Assembly: GCA_028751875.1 (NCBI GenBank)
Contig: CM054135.1
Coordinates: 7,487,924-7,551,923, forward strand
Reading direction: 5' to 3'
From: Rapana venosa
Lineage: Eukaryota; Mollusca; Gastropoda; Neogastropoda; Muricidae
DNA length: 64,000 nucleotides
Shown here one piece after another: positions 1-10,253 of this stretch. The position numbers were made by a program, and so were the translations under genes. Under the pieces are notes generated by a model, which ran no database searches, was not told the origin of the DNA, and saw nothing but the letters and a program-made list of their open reading frames with translations. Position 1 is the first letter of the stretch; the number at the start of each line of letters is the position of its first letter.

Positions 1-76
1 TGCCGATACTTACCATCATGTTTTCATGCTTGAGATCACATATAGTTGATATACTAATATAGTGATATACCCTTAG

Positions 77-1240
77 ACTGAGTCAGACCCTTTGACAGTT
101 CCAACTACTACATTGGAGGAAAGAAGAGCAAAGAGAGACAGCTTTATTAAAGTAGGAAACGCTACAGTTAAACAAGATAAAATGATAAAGAAAGAGGTAT
201 ATTCTATAAAACACTTTATTAAAGAAAATGGAGAATTTGTTAAATACCAAGAATTTTTAAATGATACAAGCTTTTGTATTGACTTTATCACCTACAATGG
301 ATGGATATCTGCCATAAAACAATATGTTAAAAAAACGGGAATTCATATAGATGATAAAACTACTCAACATGGAGGTATGTTTTGTGCAATAAAGTGTATA
401 TTGAGCGTACATAAAGGAGCAAAAAAGTACTATGAAATCCTAACATCCGATAACAATAAACCAAAATGTTGCTCCAAATGGTCAGAAAAAATAAATGCAT
501 GTATACCATGGGACAAAATTTTCAGCAAAATACACAGAACCAGAGATGTACAATTTAAATGGCTACAAATTAGAATCGTACATAGAATAATTGCTACTAA
601 TGTGATTCTTCATGCTATGGGTGTAACAGATACTGCACAATGTTCACTTTGTCAGAAGGAACGAGACTCTATTGAACATTTTTTATGGAACTGTGACTTT
701 GTACGTTCTTTTTGGAATGCTGTTGAACACTTGTTGAATGAAAAATGTCATAATATTCACTCTCTTAAGATGTCACGAGAACTTGTCATTTTTGGAGTTG
801 ATCAGTATCTAGAAACAAATGATATATTGGATTTTATTTTAATGTTTGGTAAACTATATATATTTAAGTGTAAAATGACTAGCAAAATCCCAAATTTGTT
901 TGTATTTCAAAACCAACTAAAAGCTAGATATGCAATAGAAAAATTTAATGCAAGAATAAGTGGCAAATTGACAGACTTTCTCAATGCTTGGAGTGCATTT
1001 GAACCAATTGTACTCGAAACGGATCAGACGTATGTATAAGAAAATCTGACAAACTTGTGAGAATATTGCAAACTCATTAGAGTATTTTTCATTGCTATGT
1101 TTACATTGAAGAGTTTGTTTACATCTATCCATAGTTGCTGATTGTTGAATGTCTCATGGCTTTAATGTTCCTTTGTGTGCGTATGTTGTATTATATATGT
1201 AAAATGTTTGCTATAAAAAAGATTTTAAAAAAAAAAAAGA
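77..1240 (+). mobile_element. 3' fragment of a non-LTR retrotransposon (LINE) with reverse-transcriptase C-terminal zinc-binding region
   Basis: An open frame follows an in-frame stop at 74-76 and runs to 1039 (about 320 codons). The middle carries the pattern of the zinc-binding domain found after reverse transcriptase in many LINEs (zf-RVT type): W-L-Q-I-R-I-V-H-R-I-I-A-T-N, then C-S-L-C, then I-E-H-F-L-W-N-C and F-W. The catalytic RT core is absent, so this is a 5'-truncated copy. About 180 bp of AT-rich 3' sequence and an A-rich tract at 1222-1238 follow, as expected for a LINE 3' end. The frame is intact over more than 300 codons, which suggests a fairly recent insertion. The clade cannot be assigned from this part alone. 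Confidence 0.75.
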
Positions 1241-1841
1241 GAGACAGCTTGAAAGGTCTCTTTTCTTCCTGACCATTGCATAATTTCACTTCTGCCCATA
1301 CATTGATTATAAAATGAATCAATTATTAAGCAAATAATGTATAGTGATAGTATGTCTATCGTCTTTATATTCCAATGGAATTACTAGACTTAAGTCCAAA
1401 TTCATGATCAATCATCTGCATGTTTTGTTGTTGTTGTTTTTGTTACTTGATAAATGATCTCTTTGATTTGATTACTTTACAAGATTCAGCGCTATATAAA
1501 TCCCATACATTATTATTATTATTATTATTATTATCTCTTCCTGCTGCATAGTTTTTGCAAATTACTTACACTGTTACAGTACTGTTTGGAAGATCAATTA
1601 TTTATGCCACATAGTCAGCATCTGATGTGAGTTATGGAATCATTATACAAAGTAAATGCCAAAGTACTACATATGGCCTGTCAAACATGAGCCCAAAGTG
1701 AAAAATAAACTATGTCTAAGTTACACACACATGCACACATGCATGCACATACACATGCACGTGAGTGCACACACATACACATACACACACTGTATATGTA
1801 CATAATTTACCAGACATGAAACTGTATAATTTCACTTTCAG
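1241..1841. other. Non-coding stretch upstream of the first visible ANKRD54 exon
   Basis: No exon is recognised. An (ATT)n microsatellite lies at 1509-1533, preceded at about 1470-1508 by a GCGCTATATAAAT motif. The same motif recurs in reverse near 29850-29885 and 49565-49600, so this is probably the 3' tail of a dispersed element. A CA/TG-rich stretch spans 1720-1792. The 5' exon or exons of ANKRD54 lie either here unrecognised or before the window. Confidence 0.5.
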
Positions 1842-2076
1842 GTTGGACCAGAGTTCCAAATGCCAAATTTCAGCGGATTACCTGATGGGAATCCCCAAGG
1901 TCCGGCGAGCCTGCAGTACATGTGTCTGCTACCTCTGTCATTGATGCACATGAAGTACTGCAGTTCTCCATCCGAGCAGAGCCCCCACATCAACAAAGTC
2001 AAGGTGTCTGTCACCCATCGCCAGCAGAGACTGAAGGAATTCAAACTGGGCAAGACCACTGGCAGAAACATCCATG
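1842..2076 (+). CDS. ANKRD54: ANKRD54 exon A
   Basis: The acceptor TTCACTTTCAG precedes 1842, and the donor GTCAGT follows 2076 in phase 1. The exon encodes the region before the ankyrin repeats and ends in a basic K-L-G-K-T-T-G-R-N-I-H stretch, equivalent to the L-G-P-T-G-K-E-V-H segment of the human protein. The acceptor shows that it is not the first exon. Confidence 0.75.
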
Positions 2077-4696
2077 GTCAGTACAGTCAGCTTTTGTCTA
2101 TGACTTATGTCACCAATTTGAACTGAAGTTAGTAGCAGCAGCATGCCAAAAACAATCATTTGAGATTTAGAGTACTTAGCAAACTGCAGTAAGCTCAAGT
2201 TTGTGGGGGGGGAGGGTGTAGTTATAAAGTGACTGTTGGTGATTCTGAGCTTCTTCATGGCTGTTATCCACCTGTCCAGCTTCAGTCACCAGCTCCACAC
2301 CAAAGGTGGATGCGCTGGGCCTGACTTGCCAGACGCTTAACGGCAGCATAACGCATTTTCGCTCATAAAGCAGACAACAAAAGTTGTTGACTGAGCATTT
2401 GATGGAGAAGAAAAAGTCACCAGCTCATATATCTGCCAGTTGAAAACTTATGTGCTACATCTAAACAAAGGCAGTGTTTGACTACATGATCTTTATTACT
2501 TTTGTTAATTCCTTTTATAACAAAGATTTGTTTCTAATATAGATCTAGCAGAAGTGGAAGTAGACAAAACATTGTTTTATGATGGCAGAGGGTTTTGTTG
2601 CTGTTGGTTTTTCAAAAACTGTCTTCTCACTGGAACATATGCAATGTATTTTGTTGCATCTTGTAAACTGTCTTATATAGTTCTGGAATACATGTGGTTG
2701 GTTTTCAGATGAAAAGAAACTGCAGAGAGCTGCAAGCGAGAACCAGTATGACATTGGTGAGTGTTTTGACTGTCAGCTGTCAGGCTCTCTTTATGATCAC
2801 ATTTATGAGCAAAAACTAACAACACAAGCTTCTTTGAAGACTGTTTGGCATTGTCAGCTGGGTCATGGTGGTATATAGTGTGCATGTGACAGTATGCATG
2901 TTTGTTTGCAGCTGCTGATGTGCTTGTGTAAATAAATCTATGAAAATGTGTGCATTGGTATAATGGTAAGGGTTTTTATGTAAATGAAAGAAAACCTTTT
3001 CAAAATAGTTTTATTTTTATGAAACATCTGTCATCCATTTGGGAAAGGGGGTGCACGTGTGTGTGTTGTGTGTGGTGTATGTGTGCGCGCTCGTGTGCAT
3101 GCATGTGTGTGTGTATATATGTGTGTACATGTGTGTGTACATGTGTGTGTTTGGAGGGGGGGGTGTTGAGGGTAGTGGTGGTTGTTACTCATTAGTCGTT
3201 ACTTATTAAATACATTTTATTCATGTGTATGGTCGTGATCTTTAAATGCAAACTTATATTCTCTGGCATGGAGTGATACAACATTTCTGGACAGGCACAC
3301 ACTACTTGTTGCTTTCTCTTCTCAGAGCTTGAAGTTTGCTGCCTTAATTGATGGAGAGGAGACTGTTGTTTTGATTAATTATAATAGACCAAGTTAAGGA
3401 ATCAGCAATGCTGGCCGTTGCGGGAGATGAAGCTCTTTAAGATGATAGTCAGTATGGCTTGTATTGCAGAAGGATGAGTAATGGTTATATATTATTGCAC
3501 TTTGAGTAGACAAAGAGAAAAGTCTCTATAACAAAAGTTGTTGTTGTATTTAGAGCATATATGTTGAAGATGTATTAAATATTGTCAATAACAACTACAG
3601 TAAGAGATGTTTCTTTACACATAGTTATTTGCAATACTTAATAAAAGGTAAAGGGTGTCCCATAACCTATAAGGTCATAGGGGAGCGAGGCATCAGAGAC
3701 CTCAACTTCTCTAGGGGCCAGCATTTTGAAGGCGGTGCCCATCTCCTCTCCCTCGCTGCTTTACCTTCCCTGACCCTAAAGAGGCAGGTACCTATTTACA
3801 GCTGGATGAACTGGGGGGACAGTACTGAAGCCAAGGTGCGCAAACGGTCACCCATCCAACTGGTAACCACACTTGACGCTGCTTAACTTGGCTGGGGGAA
3901 AGCAAGTGCTCCGACCACTGAGCTATCCCGTCCCCTGATACTTAATACATTTGTAAATCAAATTTTGCAATGACTAAACATTTAAGGAATACACCTGTCA
4001 TCTCCCTGAGGTTTTGGGGGAGAATTTTTTTTCTCCCCGTTCCTCGGTTAGAGTTCCGACGTTCACCACTGGTGGGACTGGTGCATATATGCGACCACCC
4101 ATCACCACCATTTAGGTAACTGCATTTCAACTTCAGGAATGGGGGAGGAATAAGGTTACCTCATGAAAATCACAGCTGTCAGTTTCCCCCACTTTCAGCT
4201 ACTCTCAGCTGCTGTCCATTCCATCCCATCCCAGCCCAGCTGGTGCTGATTATAGCAGGAACTGACCACACTTGGACTTAGTAAAAGAAAGGGGTGCTGT
4301 AATTTTAGCACTGGCCCTGGACCCTTGACTGAGTTATGCCAGATTTGCGCAATGTGAAATAATTAATCATCATGGAACTACAACTGAAAAGCATTTGAAT
4401 TGAAATCTGTCACAGTTTTTATCAAGAACACGGAAAGGTTGCCTGTCCAGATTAAATACCAAGCTTAAAGCAGCGGCGCGCTGATAAGAGACTGTGTGTC
4501 ATCATTTTTAGATCATTCATGAAGATTTACTGTAGAGAAGGTGGTTGTGTTTGGCTTTTGAGTGGTGGACCTGTTGGAGTCTGGAGTAGACCCCTGTTGC
4601 TGTGACACCAAGCAGAGATCAGCCCTCCACTTTGCTGCCTCCCAGGGCAACGAGCTTATTGGTGAGTTTGTGTGTGTGTGTATGTGTTGTGTGTGT

Positions 4697-4770
<74 letters not shown>

Positions 4771-5109
4771 GTACTTCAGTTTAACAGCCTTCCACTAATT
4801 AGTGATATCAGACAGGAAAGTGTGTGTGGGTGAATGACTGTGTGTGTAAGTGGGGGTGGGTGGGGGGATGGGTGGGTTGGTGTGTGCACATAGCTAATTT
4901 TCAACATTAAACAACTATAAGAAACAAAAATTAAAACCATAAAACAAGAATGTTGAAAAGAAAGAAATAACAGCTTAGACACTAACTTTGCAATTCATGT
5001 AACTCGTAGAAATCATTATACTGTGAGAATCTGATAATAGGGCTATGACTTAATGACAATACAGTTTCTGTCATTGATGGAATGTCTTTTAGGATTTGCT
5101 CTAAGCAAT

Positions 5110-5183
<74 letters not shown>

Positions 5184-8100
5184 TTGTTGTGTGTTTGTTT
5201 TGTTCCTTGGCTAGTTGTCCAAGGTTTACCAACCAATGCAACCGTTTTTGCCAACCATTATGGTAGCCATGTTCCGATTTCATGGAATGTATGTATTCTG
5301 TTTGTGTGTGTGTGTGTGTGTGTATGTGTGTGTGTGTGTGTCTTTCTGTTGTGTGTGTCTTTCTGTTGTGTGTGTGTCTTTCTGTTGTGTGTGTGTTGGT
5401 GTTGTGTATGTGTGTCTTGGTGTTGTGTGTGCGTTGGTGTTGTGTGTGAGTGTGTGTGTATGCACGTGCATGTGCCTGTGTGTTTTGTGTGCATGTGCGT
5501 TTTTGTATGTGTGTTATCTTACCTAAGTTGAAAATTGTCTCCTCTTCTTCCTCCAAACCTTCCCTCTGTCCCGTTTCTGATGCAGTTGTGGTGATATCAT
5601 TTCAGTGAAAGTCCTGCTTGATAAGGGAGCCAACCCTAACTGCAGAGACATTTTGGGTAACACCCCCATGCATCTGGGTAAGTTGTCAGTTATTATTTCT
5701 ATGGGAAATTTAGTACATTGGGGAAGAGGGAGGTGTTTGCATGGTTTGGTTTTGATTTGTTTTGTTTTGGGGGGGGCGGGGGGGGGGGGGGATTTTTTTT
5801 CCTTTATGTTTAGTCATTTTGTTTGTGAAAAGAGCCAAATATGATTTTCTTTCCTCGGAACTTCACAGATTACAAGTAGAGTTGTGTGCCAGTATGCTCA
5901 AGTTCCGTTTTCTTTATGTTCATAATATCTAACTTTTTTTTTAACAATATGCTGTTTATCTGTATAAAACTCTTACTGCAATAGTTGTGATTATGATATA
6001 TGAATGACTCTTTGCAGTGGTGTGTGTGTGTAGTTCTGTTTGTAATAGATGGTTAATGTCGATGTCATGTTGGCAGTGTTTCTGTTTCCAGCTGCCATTA
6101 CTGGACATGTGCCGGTTGTCACTCTGCTCCTGAAAGCAGGTAACTGTCATGGTGGGGGGGGGGTTTGTGCAGGGAGGGGGGGGGGGAGTGGTGTTTGCCA
6201 GACGGATAGCTCAGTCTCTCTGTGACAAAGGCAGCTGTATGCTGCAGGTCCTCCCTCCCAGTCTCCATAGAGCTTCTTGGCCACTGGGGTGGTATGGGTC
6301 AGTCAGGCCAGATCCTCTTTCAGAGTGCTACCTCATGCAGCAGGCAGGACTGCAGCACATGTTCTGTTGTCTTGCAGGGGCACTGCTCTCTGTGTGGCCT
6401 GTGTGGAGTTTTGTGTGGTTGTTAAGGCGGTTGTGGCCTGTCTTGAGTCTGAAAATACAGACCTGTTCTCGTCATGTCACCAGCTTGTAGGAGTCTGACT
6501 TGTTGTGTGGTCATGGTGTTTTGTGCCATTACCATTGCCATTATTGTCATCACCAACATGGTTAACACCTTCACCAGCTTTATCACCATCATGAAAAACA
6601 CCGCTCCTAGTTTCAACTTCATAATCGTACTCTCAACATCACCATCACCACCACCACCATTGCCAGAATTGTTGTCACTTCTGCCGTTGCTGTTGCATTA
6701 TGATAGAAACAAAGAGAACAGCATTAAATAGAAGAATGATGAGTACTGTGTGAACATTATCATTTGATATTTTGTTCCTTTTTATTATGCGAGTCATAAC
6801 TTCTGTGTCCTGTTGTTTTTACATTATTATCATTATCATTTTTATAATTATAACGGGAGAAGAGATGTACCCAATGTCTTTGGATTGAATTTTAGTTCGT
6901 AGTTTTTATCATCATCATCATCATTCATCAACCATTACACCCAGTGGTGTGTAGGGCAGCAACAAAGCGCTTCCACTCCTGCCTATCCTGGGCCAACCTA
7001 GTCACTGATCCCCAAGAGTGCTGCATGGCCTTCATCTCACTTTCTACAGTTCTCCTCCACGTTGCTTTTGGTCTTCCTTTCTTTCTCCTTCCTTGTGGGG
7101 TCCAGTGCAATGTTGTTCTTGTGATTGACTGTGGGTCTCTTCAGAGGATGTTCCCAATCCACTTCCACCATTGTCTGGTGATGATGGTTCCCATGTCGTA
7201 GTTTTTATGGGAGTGGGTTTTTCTTCTTTTAAAAAAATTTTTTATGAGAGTGCAGTATTATGTAAGTTCTGCAAAAGAAGAGTATGAAGGAAAGGTTAAC
7301 ATGAGCTGCTGACTCATTCATTCTTAATGCTGTATTTTGATGTTGGTGTGTTTTTGTTTTTTGTGGTTTTGCGTTGTTTTGGGAGGAGATATTGTGTGTT
7401 TGTTGTTTTGTTTTGGGAGTGGCTAGGTAAGGGGGGGGGGGGGGGGGGGGAGTATGGCGTTGTGTTTGGAGGGGGGGTGGTAGTATTTGTTTGGGGGAGG
7501 GGGACGGGGTGCAGTTAGTCATTTTTATTAGCTTCCAGCATCTTTTCAAAATCTAACCAACAGCCTCTGATCATTATGCATCGACAACTTTCAAAGAACA
7601 AACAGAATGCCTTGTTTCTTTTGTTTTTGCCAAGTGTGAGCAGATAATTAAAAAAGGTAAAGGTGTCCCACAACCTATAAGGTCATAGGGGAGCGAGGTG
7701 TCAGAGACCTCACTTCTCTATGGGCCAGCATATTGAGGGCAGCACCCATCTCCTCTCCCTCGCTGCTTTACCTTCCCTGACCCTAAAGAGGGCAGGTACC
7801 CATTTACAGCAGGGGGGACTGTACTGAAGCCAAGATACGCAAAGGGTCACCCATCCAACTGGTAACCACGCTCAACGCTGCTTAACTTGGCTGGGGGAAA
7901 GTGAAGGCTCTGACCACTGAGCTATCCCGTCCCCTGAACAGATTTTTTTTTTCTTAAAACAGATAATTAATTTTGTATAAAAAAAATTAAATAAATAAAT
8001 GCTAAAAAGTAATAATTTTAAAAAATGTTAACAGATCATTTTGTTTGTTTGCTTTCTTTACCAAGTACCAACAGAACTTTTTGTTTGTTTTCTTTGCCAA

Positions 8101-10253
8101 GATACTTGGACTTTGAGAGATTGACTGACAATGTCAAGCACTTTAAGATTCCTCAAAAAATTTGTGTCCCTTCTTATATGTGTGGCTATATATATAATTT
8201 ATTTCATGATTATTTGTTATTTTGTCGCTGAATCTGCTGAAGGCACGGACATCAAGTCTGTGGACAAGAATGGCCGCACACCGCTGCACCTGGCTCAGGC
8301 CAGGCTGAAGGTGCTGTCCTCCAACACCAGCTGCAGTTCTGAACACCTGAAGCAGGAGGTGACACAGGTGAGAACACCAGTGTGTATGAGGCTGTAGCAC
8401 TACACAGGTGAGTGCACCAGGGCATATGTGGCTGTAGCACTACACAGGTGAGAATACCAGTGTGTATGAGGTTGTAGCATTACACAGGTGAGAATACCAG
8501 TGTGTATAAGGCTGTAGCACTCCACAGGTGAGTGCACCAGGGCATATGTGGCTGTAGCACTACACAGGTGAGAATACCAGTGTGTATGAGGTTGTAGCAT
8601 TACACAGGTGAGAATACCAGTGTGTATAAGGCTGTAGCATTACACAGGTGAGAACACCAGTGTGTATAAGGCTGTAGCATTACACAGGTGAGAACACCAG
8701 TGTGTATAAGGCTGTAGCATTACACAGGAGAGAATACCAGTGTGTATAAGGCTGTAGCATTACACAGGTGAGAACACCAGTGTGTATAAGGCTGTAGCAT
8801 TACACAGGAGAGAATACCAGTGTGTATAAGGCTGTAGCACTCCACAGGAGAGAACACCAGTGTGTATAAGGCTGTAGCATTACACAGGAGAGAACACCAG
8901 TGTGTATAAGGCTGTAGCATTACACAGGAGAGAATACCAGTGTGTATAAGGCTGTAGCATTACACAGGAGAGAATACCAGTGTGTATAAGGCTGTAGTAC
9001 TGCACAGGCGAGAATACCTACGCCAGGATAGTGAAGTTGATTTTGTTTTGGGTTGGTTTTTTTCCTTGGCTAGAGCTCTGAGGTTCACCAGTGGTGACAT
9101 TTTGCGTACGCGACTGTTATGGTAGCCGTATTCCAACTTATGAGGTTAGGATATTGAAGTCGTTCATGTCGTGCCAAGAATGGAAGATGTTCCACTTTTG
9201 TAGCATATCGGTTATCAGAAGTGATGAAAATCTACCAATGAAAATCTGCTTAAAACCAGTCTTTTTTTTTCATTCCTTGGCTAGAGCTCCAAGGTTTTAC
9301 TAGTGGATGATTTTTGCGTATGAGGCCGTTTTTGCCCACCTTATTAACTCATTGAGGTTGTGCCGAAGCTTAAGCTTCGGCACTCTTTTCCTTTACTGTG
9401 ACGTGCCGAAGCTTAAGAATCAGCAGACTTACGAATTTTTTTAAAAACACAAAGTGATTATTAACTCAAGGGAAAGTACTCTGGCCTGTAAGGCAATCAT
9501 TTTTCTAAACACAGTTACTTTCCTTGACCATAAGCTTGCCTAGTTTTTGTCTGTTGGCCAATTTTGTTTGACATGTCAACAAGTGATATCTTTGGGATTT
9601 CACGCACTCCAGTGTTATGATTCTTTAAAAAAAATAATCTGTTGTACAAAAAGTGACATCACATGGATTCAGCCAGCTTCAGGGAACTTTACTTTGGTGA
9701 AAAATCATCACATTGCTTCAAGGGGACTAGTTGATGAATAGTTTAAAGCCATTTAAGATACCAGCCCCAATTTTCAAAACTTTATTTTTCAGCATTCAGT
9801 GACATATTTTGAAAATTTGTAAAAAATAAATACAGTCATCTATTAAAAAACTGTGAAACAATCTCAAGAGAAGACATTATAAACTTTTCAATGATGTATA
9901 ATGTGTATGTCATTATTATGTTGGGTAAGTCTGCTGAATTTTTCAAATATAGCCAAAATCACGCGTCACCACAAAATGGCGGGATCCATTTCACTGCGAC
10001 TCCAATGAGTTAAGACAAGCCACATGTCAGCTTCAGGGATAAAACCTGCCCGACTCTTGCGGTGTTTCAGATATCGGAAATGATGGAAACCTACCTGAAC
10101 CTGTCGGACCTGAAGGTGACGCCATCGGAGGTGGACCGGCTGTGTCACCGCCTGAAGCAGAGCAGCACGCTGGAGGAGGTGGACGCCGTCACCAACCTTC
10201 TGGCCGGCTTCACCTCCATGACCCTGAAGAAGAAGGACACGGAACCTGGATAG
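1842..10253 (+). CDS. ANKRD54: ANKRD54, ankyrin repeat domain-containing protein 54 (7 exons found, 5' end missing)
   Basis: Seven exons join in frame: 1842-2076, 2709-2756, 4563-4661, 5606-5677, 6092-6139, 8243-8367 and 10071-10253. They give about 269 residues plus a stop, close to the roughly 300 of vertebrate ANKRD54. Order: a basic N-terminal segment (K-L-G-K-T-T-G-R-N-I-H), a KKLQRAASENQYDI helix, ankyrin repeats with S-A-L-H-F-A-A, G-N-T-P-M-H-L and G-R-T-P-L-H-L-A cores, and a C-terminal helical region ending E-V-D-A-V-T-N-L-L-A-G-F-T-S-M. This matches human ANKRD54 in order and spacing. In vertebrates the protein shuttles between nucleus and cytoplasm and binds Src-family and Tec kinases; whether that holds here is unknown. 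Five consecutive introns are phase 1. The last intron begins inside a 40-bp minisatellite that copies its donor. Confidence 0.9.
2309..2412 (+). repeat. Dispersed repeat family B, copy 1
   Basis: A unit of about 105 bp runs from GGATGCGCTGGGCCTGACTT to CAGACAACA...GTTG and a GAAGAA-rich tail. Closely related copies lie at 37280-37393, 43476-43570, 45905-46020 (minus), 50632-50745 and 55843-55957. Tails ending in (GAA)n suggest a SINE-like 3' end. Confidence 0.8.
2709..2756 (+). CDS. ANKRD54: ANKRD54 exon B
   Basis: A 48-nt exon between GGTTTTCAG and GTGAGT, phase 1 on both sides. It encodes D-E-K-K-L-Q-R-A-A-S-E-N-Q-Y-D-I, the first helix of the first ankyrin repeat. It is too short to be found as an isolated open frame and was located by phase and homology. 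Confidence 0.8.
2757..4562 (+). other. ANKRD54 intron with nested repeats
   Basis: No coding signal is seen. A GT-rich tract spans 3052-3165. A 5S/tRNA-type SINE lies at 3643-3936 on the minus strand. A family C repeat (GGTTAGAGTTCCGACGTTCA onward) lies at about 4036-4136. A family D repeat, on the minus strand, lies at about 4155-4300, where a GGGATGGGATGG motif is seen in reverse. Confidence 0.6.
3643..3936 (-). mobile_element. tRNA/5S chimeric SINE, copy 1
   Basis: Read on the minus strand it starts with GGGACGGGATAGCTCAGTGG, a tRNA A-box-like head. An AAGTTAAGCAGCGTC block and a GGATGGGTGACCG block follow, resembling the 3' half of 5S rRNA including box C. Copies lie at 7651-7936 (minus), 20458-20737 (minus), 51224-51509 (plus) and, partial, 49692-49925 (plus). 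Confidence 0.8.
4563..4661 (+). CDS. ANKRD54: ANKRD54 exon C (ankyrin repeat)
   Basis: 99 nt, phase 1 on both sides, donor GTGAGT. It encodes a canonical ankyrin unit, with L-L-E-S-G-V-D-P-C leading to S-A-L-H-F-A-A-S-Q-G-N. The intron begins directly with a long GT repeat, so the donor merges into the microsatellite. Confidence 0.9.
4665..4770 (+). repeat. (GT)n microsatellite at the start of an ANKRD54 intron
   Basis: About 50 GT dinucleotides with two interruptions begin two bases after the exon C donor. Peptides read from it in any frame (C-V repeats) are artefacts. Confidence 0.95.
5111..5520 (+). repeat. GT-rich region flanking a family C repeat
   Basis: A perfect (GT)n tract at 5113-5176 and an imperfect GT/CTTTCTGTTGTGTGT array at 5303-5520 flank a family C repeat at about 5200-5285 (TTGGCTAGTTGTCCAAGGTT onward). 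It lies in the ANKRD54 intron before exon D. Confidence 0.85.
5606..5677 (+). CDS. ANKRD54: ANKRD54 exon D (ankyrin repeat)
   Basis: 72 nt between ATCATTTCAG and GTAAGT, phase 1 on both sides. It encodes V-K-V-L-L-D-K-G-A-N-P-N, then L-G-N-T-P-M-H-L, equivalent to the second repeat of human ANKRD54. Confidence 0.9.
5678..6091 (+). other. Short ANKRD54 intron
   Basis: It contains a G-rich tract at 5770-5790 and otherwise AT-rich unique sequence. No exon is recognised. Confidence 0.5.
6092..6139 (+). CDS. ANKRD54: ANKRD54 exon E (ankyrin repeat)
   Basis: 48 nt between CTGTTTCCAG and GTAACT, phase 1 on both sides. It encodes A-A-I-T-G-H-V-P-V-V-T-L-L-L-K-A, corresponding to the N-H-V-P-V-I-T-T-L-L segment of the human protein. 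Confidence 0.9.
6195..6500 (+). repeat. Dispersed repeat family E, copy 1
   Basis: It is similar over about 300 bp to the reverse complement of 26690-27003. Shared blocks include TGACAAAGGCAGCTGTA, GAGCTTCTTGGCCACTGGGG and TCAGGCCAGATCCTCTTTCA. The head GATAGCTCAGTCTC resembles a tRNA A-box, so a SINE is possible. Confidence 0.7.
6905..7200 (-). mobile_element. 3' end of a LINE, C-terminus of an RT polyprotein
   Basis: On the minus strand an open frame of about 60 codons (7110-6928) reads R-R-K-K-G-R-P-K-A-T-W-R-R-T, then L-A-Q-D-R-Q-E-W, then a stop after T-T-G-C-N-G. This G-R-P-x-x-T-W-R-R...A-x-D-R-x-x-W pattern is the usual C-terminus of RTE-like LINE proteins. A (TGATGA)n tail follows (TCATCA on the plus strand at 6908-6925). 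The same C-terminus and tail occur at 49190-49262 on the plus strand. Confidence 0.75.
7201..7650. other. Intronic stretch with poly-G tracts
   Basis: No exon is recognised. G-runs occur at 7431-7450 and 7470-7505, amid TTTTG-rich sequence at 7335-7425. The long open frames here come from base composition. Confidence 0.5.
7651..7936 (-). mobile_element. tRNA/5S chimeric SINE, copy 2
   Basis: Same structure as the copy at 3643-3936. The 11-mer CAGATAATTAA occurs immediately left of the element (about 7641) and again near 7964. It may be a target-site duplication that includes a short T-rich 5' extension. Confidence 0.8.
8243..8367 (+). CDS. ANKRD54: ANKRD54 exon F (last ankyrin repeat and linker helix)
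   Basis: 125 nt, entering in phase 1 and leaving in phase 0. It encodes D-K-N-G-R-T-P-L-H-L-A-Q-A-R-L-K-V-L and a helix ending E-V-T-Q. The acceptor (GCTGAAG) has a poor pyrimidine tract. The donor CAG/GTGAGA is the first unit of a 40-bp tandem array. Confidence 0.85.
8362..9015 (+). repeat. 40-bp minisatellite that copies the ANKRD54 exon F splice donor
   Basis: Units start at 8362 and recur every 40 bp through 9002 (17 starts). Unit 1 begins with the last six exon bases, ACACAG, followed by the true donor GTGAGA. Ten units keep CAG/GTGAG-type donors: the first nine, plus the unit at 8762. The units at 8722, 8802, 8842, 8882, 8922 and 8962 read CAGGAGAG, so the GT is lost. The last unit reads CAGGCGAG. 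Units 8402/8442/8482 repeat as 8522/8562/8602, a 120-bp higher-order duplication. Read-through from the true donor meets a TAG within the first unit. Confidence 0.95.
9055..9343 (+). repeat. Two adjacent dispersed repeat family C fragments
   Basis: TTGGCTAGAGCTCTGAGGTT and TTGGCTAGAGCTCCAAGGTT begin fragments at about 9066 and 9277. The family consensus continues through a CACCAGTGGTGA block and, in longer copies, ends with GTAGCCGCATTCCAACTTCG. Other copies lie at 4036, 5200, 10813, 25855, 44576, 47605, 48475, 59748 and 61870. The second fragment is cut by the TTAA element starting at 9344. Confidence 0.7.
9344..10013 (+). mobile_element. TTAA-flanked non-autonomous element M1, copy 1 (piggyBac-type MITE)
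   Basis: 670 bp bounded by TTAA on both sides. The ends are perfect inverted repeats over 11 bp including the TTAA: TTAACTCATTG and CAATGAGTTAA. A near-identical inverted copy lies at 24700-25358, and the homology stops at the TTAA on each side. TTAA targets are characteristic of piggyBac transposases. A 20-bp palindrome (GCCGAAGCTTAAGCTTCGGC) lies near the left end. It sits in the last ANKRD54 intron. Confidence 0.85.
10071..10253 (+). CDS. ANKRD54: ANKRD54 terminal exon G
   Basis: Phase 0 entry after GGTGTTTCAG; the stop TAG is at 10251-10253. It encodes I-S-E-M-M-E-T-Y-L, then E-V-D-R-L-C-H-R-L-K, and a conserved tail L-L-A-G-F-T-S-M. A TTAA element ends only 57 bp upstream, so the branch point must lie in that short interval or inside the element. 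Confidence 0.9.
   Translation: MSEMMETYLNLSDLKVTPSEVDRLCHRLKQSSTLEEVDAVTNLLAGFTSMTLKKKDTEPG

Noticed and set aside
92..1039. Host protein-coding gene of 315 residues
   Set aside because: The zinc-binding pattern after the reverse transcriptase and the A-rich 3' end identify a LINE fragment.
4562..4784. Cys/Val-rich open frames over the GT repeat
   Set aside because: They are translations of a (GT)n microsatellite. Only the first 100 bases, before the donor, are exon.
9547..9741. 64-codon frame conserved in both M1 elements (also 24974-25168)
   Set aside because: Six or seven amino-acid changes, mostly from single non-synonymous bases, show no purifying selection. It is open by chance in a young MITE.
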